Source of the DNA: Candidatus Nomurabacteria bacterium
GTDB lineage: Bacteria > Patescibacteriota > Minisyncoccia > Phycocordibacterales > UBA9973
DNA: 14,101 bases
NCBI GenBank assembly: GCA_023267115.1
Contig: JAHFNV010000010.1
Coordinates: 1 to 14,101, forward strand
Direction of reading: 5' to 3'
This document shows positions 5,972-11,043 of this stretch, one piece after another (the first letter of the stretch is position 1; each line of letters begins with the position of its first letter). The notes beneath the pieces were generated by a model, which searched no databases, was not told the DNA's origin, and saw only the letters and a program-made list of their open reading frames with translations. A program made the translations under genes and the position numbers.

Positions 5972-7193
5972 ATATTTTTCTAAACTCCTCCAAGTCGTTG
6001 AAATGATGCCGGACGCCTTTGATTTCTTGATAAGTTTCATGGCCTTTGCCGGCGCAAAGAATTATATCTCCCGCTTGAGCAAGTTTAACCGATTCCAATA
6101 TAGCTTGATGTCTGTTGGGAATGGTCAGCACTTTTTTCTTTTCTTCTTCTTGTAAATCAGTCTTCATCTGTTCAATAATTTTCTCTGGATCTTCACTCCG
6201 AGGATTATCCGAGGTGAAAATGGCAATGTCCGAAAGGGTGACTCCTATTTTGCCCATCATCCGACGCTTGAAGGGATCGCGATCACCACCGCAACCGAAG
6301 ACAGAAATGATTTTACCATTATCTTTTTTAATTTCTTGCGCAGTGGAAAGCACATTTTCCAACGCGTCCGGTGTGTGGGCATAATCTACAATCACTAGCA
6401 CCTCGTTTTTCAATGTGAAATTTTCAAAGCGTCCCGGTGGAGGTTCTATATTTTCTAAAATTTTACCTACTTTCTCCTTAGCAAAACCAAGAAGGATAGA
6501 AGCGCTCCAGACTGCTAGCAAGTTGTACGCATTAAATTTGCCCAGGAGCTGCGAATGAATTTTATTTTTATTAAAAATAAGTTCCAGGCCAGAGAAATCC
6601 ATTTTTAGAATCTCCCCGTGGAAATCCTCGTGGCCTAAAAAACCATAAAAAATCTGTTGCGCCTTTACGCCTTGAATCATATCCAAGCCATGTTCATCAT
6701 CAGCATTCGAGAGCGCAAAGGCGTGAGCCGGAAGCATTTTAAAAAATTTCTTTTTAGCCAAAAAATAATTCTCCAAACTTTTGTGGTAGTCCAAATGGTC
6801 ATGGGTCAGATTAGTAAAAATTCCACCGGCAAAAGTTACCCCGGCCACTCGCCTTTGGTCCAATGCATGCGAAGAAACCTCCATGAAAACATATTGGCAA
6901 CCCTTCTCCACCATTTCACTGAATAGTTTAGTTAAAGAAATAGAATCCGGGGTGGTCATTTTAGCTGGTCTTTTTTCCCCGGCAATAATATTTTCTACCG
7001 TGCTTACAAGCCCCGCCCTGTAACCGAATGCAGTGGCCATTTTATAAAGCAGTGTAGCTGTGGTGGTTTTGCCATTAGTGCCGGTAACCCCCACAACTTT
7101 TAATTTTGTGGACGGATTACCATAATAATACCGCGCCAAAAAAGATTTCATTCTCCACCATTTTGTTTTAAGTTTTTTGGTCAGGTTTTGCAT
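5958..7193 (-). CDS. murE: UDP-N-acetylmuramoyl tripeptide synthetase (MurE), meso-DAP type, short form
   Basis: MurE adds the third residue to UDP-MurNAc-L-Ala-D-Glu. The 411 residues contain P-loop GVTGTNGKTT (35-44), TTPDS (80-84), SSHALDQ (107-113), THDHLDYH (130-137), the KKK region near 147-149 where a lysine is normally carbamylated, DYAHTPD (270-276), GCGGDRD (300-306), DNPRSEDP (329-336) and GKGHE (382-386). DNPR is the signature of meso-diaminopimelate specificity. The P-loop starts at residue 35, so the N-terminal uridine-binding domain (about 90 residues in E. coli MurE) is replaced by a short basic and aromatic helix. The ATG at 7193 lies 4 bases past the methyltransferase remnant stop. 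Its ribosome site is weak. A copy of its 5' end recurs at 8464-8487. Confidence 0.93.
   Translation of the reverse strand: MQNLTKKLKTKWWRMKSFLARYYYGNPSTKLKVVGVTGTNGKTTTATLLYKMATAFGYRAGLVSTVENIIAGEKRPAKMTTPDSISLTKLFSEMVEKGCQYVFMEVSSHALDQRRVAGVTFAGGIFTNLTHDHLDYHKSLENYFLAKKKFFKMLPAHAFALSNADDEHGLDMIQGVKAQQIFYGFLGHEDFHGEILKMDFSGLELIFNKNKIHSQLLGKFNAYNLLAVWSASILLGFAKEKVGKILENIEPPPGRFENFTLKNEVLVIVDYAHTPDALENVLSTAQEIKKDNGKIISVFGCGGDRDPFKRRMMGKIGVTLSDIAIFTSDNPRSEDPEKIIEQMKTDLQEEEKKKVLTIPNRHQAILESVKLAQAGDIILCAGKGHETYQEIKGVRHHFNDLEEFRKIYEEI
5985..5991 (-). promoter_or_regulatory. Shine-Dalgarno-like site of murD
   Basis: GGAGGAG on the minus strand, inside the murE coding end, lies 13 bases before the murD ATG at 5971. 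Spacing is longer than ideal, but it is the only strong site and supports 5971 over the 6040 start. Confidence 0.5.
7155..7178. repeat. Direct repeat A, copy 1 (murE 5' end)
   Basis: A 24-base stretch encoding KKLKTKWW of MurE is identical to 8464-8487. Similarity continues on the start-codon side (AAAACC..TGA) to about 37 bases with a few changes and one indel. Confidence 0.8.
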
Positions 7194-7197
7194 AAAT

Positions 7198-7771
7198 TTA
7201 TTTTCTACCTAATATTGAAATCCATTTGACACCCGGTTCACTTACTGCAACCGGTGGTAAAATTTTTGAATAAATAATTTTAAAACCAGATTTTTTAAAA
7301 AAATTCTCCATTTCTTTTTTGGTAAAATAAGTATAAAATCTCTTATATCCACGTAATATCCAACAAACCTCCCTTGCGAAGTATTGTATAAAAACTTTTC
7401 ATGGTTTTCGGAACATCTTTTCTATCTAAATGTAACAAAACTGCTTGAGCCCAAATAGCATCAAAGCTTTCCTTAGAAAATTTTAAATCCAAAACATTCA
7501 TTTTTAAAAATCTAGCCTTTGGCACTTCTTTCTTGGCAATTTTAATGAATATTCCTGAAAGATCAATGCCTGTAACTGCGAATCCTCTTTTCACAAATTC
7601 TTTTGCGTCTCTACCACCCGCACAACCAACATCAAGAATATCAGCCCCCTTTGGCAAATTTTTTAAAAAACCAATTCTGGCGACAGGAATTACTTTAGCA
7701 ATTTTCCTTAAATAATTTTCCCCAAGCTTATCGTAAACTTTTATAGTATTTTGGTAGACCTTCTTAGTCAT
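7198..7771 (-). pseudogene. Decayed class I SAM-dependent methyltransferase
   Basis: The N-terminal 142 codons (7771 to 7343) carry a normal methyltransferase start: motif I DVGCAGGRD (47-55), the acidic residue D70 closing strand 2, then FDAIWAQAVLLHL and LRKGG. The frame then stops at 7343. In another frame, starting near 7344 and ending at TAA 7198, 48 further residues read KRFYTYFTKKEMENFF... to WISILGRK. This is the expected C-terminal half of the same family. Relatives usually have about 12-16 residues between the GGxLxI strand and RF(F/Y)TYF, but almost none remain here, so a short deletion with a frame change is the likely lesion. A sequencing error alone would not explain the missing residues. 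The intact promoter still drives the downstream murE. A truncated 142-residue protein could still be made. Confidence 0.75.
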
Positions 7772-7777
7772 GTTTTT

Positions 7778-7783
7778 ATTATA
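7778..7783 (-). promoter_or_regulatory. -10 promoter of the methyltransferase remnant and murE-murD
   Basis: TATAAT on the minus strand (7783 to 7778) is followed by six bases (AAAAAC) and the ATG at 7771. TTGTGT at 7807-7802 with an 18-base spacer is a weak -35. This is the only good promoter visible upstream of murE. Confidence 0.65.
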
Positions 7784-7807
7784 AACCCAAAAACCAAATT
7801 AACACAA

Positions 7808-7821
7808 AATTCCACGATCGT
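7808..7821. repeat. Direct repeat B, copy 1, with palindromic core
   Basis: AATTCCACGATCGT is identical to 8407-8420. It contains the perfect 8-base palindrome ACGATCGT. This copy lies between the PaaX-like stop and the -35 region of the methyltransferase/murE promoter. Confidence 0.75.
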
Positions 7822-7836
7822 AAGATTTTACATAAT

Positions 7837-8388
7837 TCAATAGCTAACACCGAAATGCTTCCGTAATTTTTCATCATGATCAAGCTTCTCCACCAACAGA
7901 TATCTTATATTTTTCCCAAAGGATAGATCCGCCTTTAAAAGTTCTATGAAATCAGCGCAATCATAAGGATAAATCCAAACACTGCGTTGAAGCTGTATAA
8001 ACCCGAAATTTCTTATTTCGTAGCGTAAAATATCTCTTTTTGATCTAGTATTTTCCCATACATCAAAAACAACTACTCTCCATTTTCCGTCCCATTTTTT
8101 GTGTTCTCTTTTCTTTTCAGTAATTTTATAATACAGAAGTTTTCTCTCTCCTTTGTCTGTCAGTGAAACAAAATTTTTCCCGTTTTTAATAACAATTTTT
8201 AAAAGACCTGTTTTTAATAAATTTTTTACTTTTTGATTTAAATAATATTCCGGATTATACTTTCTTTTATTTTTAAAAAATGGTTTTAATACCTGCAGAG
8301 CATTCGGCGCAACAATGGCAATAGCCAATATCCCCGCAGTAGCAATAGTCATTAAAATAATTTTTTTATAATCTATCTTGTCTGTCAT
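7837..8388 (-). CDS. PaaX-like/Cas2-like protein with N-terminal membrane helix
   Basis: The 183 residues split into three parts. A hydrophobic helix (about 10-28, ending IVAPNALQ) looks membrane-embedded. A winged-helix-like section follows (about 45-90; NLLKTGLLKI...NFVSLTDKGERKLL). A ferredoxin-like C-terminal domain comes last: KWRVVVFDV (102-110, D109 at the Cas2 aspartate position), FGFIQLQRSVWIYPYD (128-143) and IRYLLVEKLDHDEKLRKHFG. This arrangement matches the PaaX C-terminal/Cas2-like proteins of Patescibacteria, which are often labelled Cas2. No CRISPR array, cas1 or other cas gene is nearby, so a CRISPR role is unlikely. Transcriptional regulation or a toxin-like nuclease role are alternatives. 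It has its own promoter and is bracketed by direct repeat B. The start is fixed by a -10 box 6 bases upstream. Confidence 0.75.
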   Translation of the reverse strand: MTDKIDYKKIILMTIATAGILAIAIVAPNALQVLKPFFKNKRKYNPEYYLNQKVKNLLKTGLLKIVIKNGKNFVSLTDKGERKLLYYKITEKKREHKKWDGKWRVVVFDVWENTRSKRDILRYEIRNFGFIQLQRSVWIYPYDCADFIELLKADLSFGKNIRYLLVEKLDHDEKLRKHFGVSY

Positions 8389-8394
8389 AAATCC

Positions 8395-8403
8395 ATTGTA
8401 GCA
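8395..8403 (-). promoter_or_regulatory. Extended -10 promoter of the PaaX-like gene
   Basis: TGC-TACAAT (8403 to 8395) is followed by six bases and the ATG at 8388. TTACAC (8424-8419), 18 bases upstream, is a possible -35. The palindrome ACGATCGT (8413-8420) overlaps the -35 and spacer, a typical operator position. Confidence 0.65.
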
Positions 8404-8406
8404 TAG

Positions 8407-8420
8407 AATTCCACGATCGT
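8407..8420. repeat. Direct repeat B, copy 2, in the PaaX-like promoter
   Basis: Identical to 7808-7821. Here the palindrome extends to CACGATCGTG (10 bases). Confidence 0.75.
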
Positions 8421-8463
8421 GTAATTATGTGCAAATCTTAAAAAACCGAACAAATAAGTACGC

Positions 8464-8487
8464 CCACCATTTTGTTTTAAGTTTTTT
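8464..8487. repeat. Direct repeat A, copy 2 (murE 5'-end fragment after doc)
   Basis: Identical over 24 bases to codons 6-13 of murE. In the matching frame the minus strand reads from a GTG: KTLIKKLKTKWWAYLFVRFF, then a stop after about 25 codons. It overlaps the stop of the Doc gene by 2 bases. It is best read as a relic or duplication of a murE start. Confidence 0.7.
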
Positions 8488-8908
8488 AATCAGGGTTTTC
8501 ACTATTAAATAAAATTATTTTAATTGTCTGAATCAACCTTTCCATCTCTATGCCTTTTTCTTTTTCAACTCCCACTGCAAGCTCATCTAATTTAATATAC
8601 TTTTTAATTTCTAAACCCACTGTATTAGAAAAAATGTCCAGCCACAAGACCGCGAGCCTTTTATTGCCATCTGTTACCGGATGATTTTTTATAATGAAAC
8701 AGAAATAAGCCGCCGCCCTATCTTTATTGGTTGGGAATCTAACAAAACCAAAATATTCTGCATTGACAGTTTTTACTATGGAATCTAGTGCAAGGATTTG
8801 CCTATCATGAATTGGAAAAGAGACTTCTTTGCGTTCAAATAGAAGATTGTACGTGCTTACCAAGATTTCCGATGTTGGATGGAGTGATTTTCTTTTCTCC
8901 TCTGTCAT
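8486..8908 (-). CDS. Doc-type Fic domain protein (probable toxin)
   Basis: The 140 residues carry the Fic/Doc core motif as HPVTDGNKR (76-84), the DGNKR version typical of death-on-curing (Doc) proteins. It is preceded by YFGFVRFPTNKDRAAAYFCFIIKN, a standard lead-in helix. H76 is the catalytic histidine; the usual Phe after HP is Val here. Doc proteins phosphorylate EF-Tu while other Fic proteins transfer AMP; which applies cannot be told from sequence. The ATG at 8908 lies inside the upstream small ORF, giving a 74-base overlap in a different frame, which suggests translational coupling. No strong ribosome site is visible. The N-terminal helix LHPTSEILVSTYNLL supports this early start. Toxin function is inferred from family and layout. 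Confidence 0.72.
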   Translation of the reverse strand: MTEEKRKSLHPTSEILVSTYNLLFERKEVSFPIHDRQILALDSIVKTVNAEYFGFVRFPTNKDRAAAYFCFIIKNHPVTDGNKRLAVLWLDIFSNTVGLEIKKYIKLDELAVGVEKEKGIEMERLIQTIKIILFNSENPD

Positions 8909-9041
8909 ATTTTCTTAAAGATTCTATTTCCTTTGCCCTGCGACTATAGGCAGACTCAATAGCATCTCCTGTGATATCTCCACGAGAAATAGCCTTTTCT
9001 TTAAGTTTTTTATCTCTTTTTATCCATCCAAAGACTTTCAT
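8835..9041 (-). CDS. Small protein overlapping doc; possible antitoxin
   Basis: From ATG 9041 the product has 68 residues, begins MKVFGWIKRDKKLKEKAISR and is highly charged. I do not recognise the family and see no Phd-like or AbrB-like motif. A TATAAT box 6 bases upstream of this ATG supports the start over the longer reading from 9077, which would begin upstream of the promoter. The last 74 bases overlap the start of the Doc gene in another frame, the tight packing expected of an antitoxin-toxin pair. It could instead be a frameshifted extension of the Doc protein, though the clean promoter and start argue against that. Confidence 0.55.
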   Translation of the reverse strand: MKVFGWIKRDKKLKEKAISRGDITGDAIESAYSRRAKEIESLRKYDRGEKKITPSNIGNLGKHVQSSI

Positions 9042-9047
9042 GTCTTT

Positions 9048-9056
9048 ATTATACCA
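9048..9056 (-). promoter_or_regulatory. Extended -10 promoter of the small ORF-doc pair
   Basis: TGG-TATAAT (9056 to 9048), then six bases (AAAGAC) to the ATG at 9041. No Shine-Dalgarno is present. Confidence 0.7.
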
Positions 9057-9078
9057 TAAACATAATTCGATTCGCAAA

Positions 9079-9204
9079 TTATTTCTCTTCCTTTATTAAA
9101 GTAAATCTCGAACCTTTGTATCCATCCCTATCAATGTCATCCAAAAATATTTCGAGAGGGCGTATGCGCTTTGCTTTTTCTGATAAGCCCATGTTATTTT
9201 GCAT
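9079..9204 (-). CDS. Small hypothetical protein, 41 residues
   Basis: The reading frame from ATG 9204 to TAA 9079 gives MQNNMGLSEKAKRIRPLEIF and then a Asp-rich DDIDRDGYKGSRFTLIKEEK end. It fills the gap between the HD gene and the antitoxin promoter. A TATAAA box (9215-9210) lies 5 bases upstream of its ATG, close to the 6-base spacing of other genes here. I do not recognise it. Its compact, charged, non-repetitive composition looks protein-like; an internal ATG at 9192 is an alternative start. It may belong with the Doc module. Confidence 0.45.
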   Translation of the reverse strand: MQNNMGLSEKAKRIRPLEIFLDDIDRDGYKGSRFTLIKEEK

Positions 9205-9218
9205 CGCTCTTTATAATT

Positions 9219-9890
9219 TTATTTCTTATATTTTTTTCCTCCCCACTTTTTATATTTTTGCTCACGATCAATAAACCATGAATCTTTGGCATCAAACCAC
9301 CAAGCATCTGGGTGCATATTTATTAAAATTTTGCCTAATTTTTTACCAGCATCTGTCTTTAATCTTTTAGAGGCAATATTTATCCACTCATGAGCTTTAA
9401 TGTTCCCCTTGGCTTCCTCGGCACGAAGGGTGGTGATCCATTCTAAATTATCAGCATCTTTAACTAATCTAGCTTCAAGTGTTCTTTTTTCCTGCTCCTC
9501 TTTGTAAAGATCTAGTATTTCTTTTCCGAATGGAATACTTTTAGCAATGTCTTTCACTGCATTTTCTTCTGCTAATCTGCCGTATCGCTGATGAATGTAG
9601 TTATGATCCGAAACTCGCCCCTCACCGATATCGTGAAAAAGGGCCATCAACACCACTTTGTTTTTATCTGCCTTTGGCTCAAAATACGCGAGAGCGTAAG
9701 CGATCATGGCTGCGTGGAATAAATGCTCGGCCACTGACTGCTCACCACTACCCAAAAACCAAAGCCCCGAACGCGGAGTCTTACTGTGAATATTTGTCTC
9801 ATAAACAAAATTGGCGATTTTGTGGTAAATTTCTTTGTTGTTTTTGTTATTTTTTTTCATGTTTTTTGCTATTTTTTTCATAATATTCAT
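9219..9890 (-). CDS. HD-domain phosphohydrolase (YfbR/HDDC2-like 5'-nucleotidase)
   Basis: The protein has about 223 residues. The metal-binding HD signature is complete: H57 in SVAEHLFHAA, H87-D88 in LMALFHDIGE with E91, and D148 in LVKDADNLEW (numbering from the GTG at 9893). This order is that of YfbR/HDDC2-type enzymes, which dephosphorylate (deoxy)nucleoside 5'-monophosphates. The true substrate here is unproven. The first 20 residues are Lys- and Asn-rich and lie over the end of the previous gene. ATG 9890 is chosen because GGAG sits 4 bases before it; ATG 9881 and ATG 9860 are alternatives. The C-terminus is also basic. It is third in the secA operon, overlapping the HEXXH gene by 44 bases. 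Confidence 0.78.
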   Translation of the reverse strand: MNIMKKIAKNMKKNNKNNKEIYHKIANFVYETNIHSKTPRSGLWFLGSGEQSVAEHLFHAAMIAYALAYFEPKADKNKVVLMALFHDIGEGRVSDHNYIHQRYGRLAEENAVKDIAKSIPFGKEILDLYKEEQEKRTLEARLVKDADNLEWITTLRAEEAKGNIKAHEWINIASKRLKTDAGKKLGKILINMHPDAWWFDAKDSWFIDREQKYKKWGGKKYKK

Positions 9891-11031
9891 CACACTCCAA
9901 AGATTTTTTTTGTAACCAAGTTATTCCTTTACCATTTTTCATTTCATTAAGTTTGGCTATAAATTTCTTCCAGGCTGGCACGCGAACACCTTCTATTTCC
10001 GGTATTTCAGTCTCACAATAAGCATCTAAAATCAAATCTTGAGACATTCCTTCGCCAATTAAATCTTTCAAAATATTTCGTTCCATTACATAAAAACTAC
10101 TTACAACGTTACCTTCTCGTAAAAGCATAGAAATACTTTCGGTAACAGCTTCATTCAGCCATGTAAAAATAAGTTTCTGGTCTGGTTTTTTATAATTCTC
10201 AAAACCTAGACCGAATTTTTGATGTATGGTAACAGAACCAAAAGACGAACCTTCTGTTTCACTTTTAACGATAGCCCGCCCAGAAATTGCTACATGCGTT
10301 AATTCATGGTCTATAACGTTCTCCCTTTCGCTTTCCGACAGTGTTGAGTTTATTTTAATAATTCCTTCTATTATATTATATCCCCCAAGCATTATGTTAT
10401 CAGGTTCCATTAAATTATCATATAACATAAAATTTATTTCATTGTGAATACGTTTTTCTAGTAATTCTACATTAACAGGAAGCCAGCCTTTAAGTACTGC
10501 CCTTTCAACCATACTTTTAAAGCGCGAAATTAGTTCAGGTAACTGCCTTCTAAATTCTGCAGACTTTCTTTGAAACTCAGCAACATGAAAACGTAACATT
10601 TCTTCCAGTAAGTCATTAGGCAACTTACTAAAATTATTTTTTAAAAACACTACGGCTTGGTCTACGGGCGTATCTTCGAAATTCGCAGTTGAAATAAGTC
10701 TTACTACCTTTTCTTGTAAATCAAAATTGGTCATTGCTTCCTTAATAAAATTTACGAAAAGTTCTGTTCGTTTTTCACATAATTCTAAAAGATTTATACG
10801 TTCGTTTTCAAGGACATCTGATATCTTATCTTTTATGTTTGGATATAGTACTATGTGTTTGTCTGGATTGGTTTTACTATCTTTTAAGTTATTTATGCGC
10901 TTCAAAGCCCGTTCACCAAACGCAATTTGTGGATACCTTTCGTTATACTCCTTGTTTTTCTTTCTTTCAAGTTGATATTCTTCAGAGGACTCCGGTATTC
11001 TTTTTATTTTTGTTATTTTGGGCGATTCCAT
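9847..11031 (-). CDS. Cytosolic HEXXH (gluzincin-like) metalloprotease-like protein
   Basis: The 394-residue protein has no signal peptide or membrane segment. HELTH at 242-246 within VIDHELTHVAISG is an HEXXH zinc motif. WLNEAVTESISMLL at 291-304 supplies a glutamate (E294 or E298) about 50 residues later, the arrangement of a gluzincin third ligand in an NEAxxE helix. The first 200 residues are charged, helical and unrecognised (about 85-200 looks like a long helical bundle). Function and substrate are unknown. It starts 12 bases after the secA stop, so it is co-transcribed with secA. An ATG preceded by AAGAAAAA gives only a weak ribosome site. The link to SecA could mean a role on exported or stalled proteins, but this is only inference from position. 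Confidence 0.65.
   Translation of the reverse strand: MESPKITKIKRIPESSEEYQLERKKNKEYNERYPQIAFGERALKRINNLKDSKTNPDKHIVLYPNIKDKISDVLENERINLLELCEKRTELFVNFIKEAMTNFDLQEKVVRLISTANFEDTPVDQAVVFLKNNFSKLPNDLLEEMLRFHVAEFQRKSAEFRRQLPELISRFKSMVERAVLKGWLPVNVELLEKRIHNEINFMLYDNLMEPDNIMLGGYNIIEGIIKINSTLSESERENVIDHELTHVAISGRAIVKSETEGSSFGSVTIHQKFGLGFENYKKPDQKLIFTWLNEAVTESISMLLREGNVVSSFYVMERNILKDLIGEGMSQDLILDAYCETEIPEIEGVRVPAWKKFIAKLNEMKNGKGITWLQKKSLECDEYYEKNSKKHEKK
9895..9898 (-). promoter_or_regulatory. Shine-Dalgarno-like site of the HD gene
   Basis: GGAG on the minus strand, inside the end of the previous gene, lies 4 bases before ATG 9890. It is one of the few ribosome-site matches in the window and belongs to an internal operon gene. 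Confidence 0.45.
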
Positions 11032-11043
11032 ATTTTTCTTAAA

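Noticed and set aside
5972..6040. Longer MurD reading from 6040
   Set aside because: It would overlap murE by 83 bases and add residues before the Rossmann strand that MurD proteins do not need; a GGAGGAG site supports 5971.
7236..7262. CCGGTT/AACCGG inverted repeat as a terminator for the methyltransferase remnant
   Set aside because: Arms are imperfect with a 10-base loop and no T run; it lies in the C-terminal coding remnant ahead of murE.
7837..8388. Cas2 of a CRISPR-Cas system
   Set aside because: The C-terminal domain is Cas2-like, but the extra membrane and winged-helix parts and the absence of any array or cas1 nearby fit PaaX-like proteins better.
9042..9077. Longer reading of the small doc partner from 9077
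   Set aside because: The TATAAT box lies downstream of that start, so a transcript from it would not include the codons.
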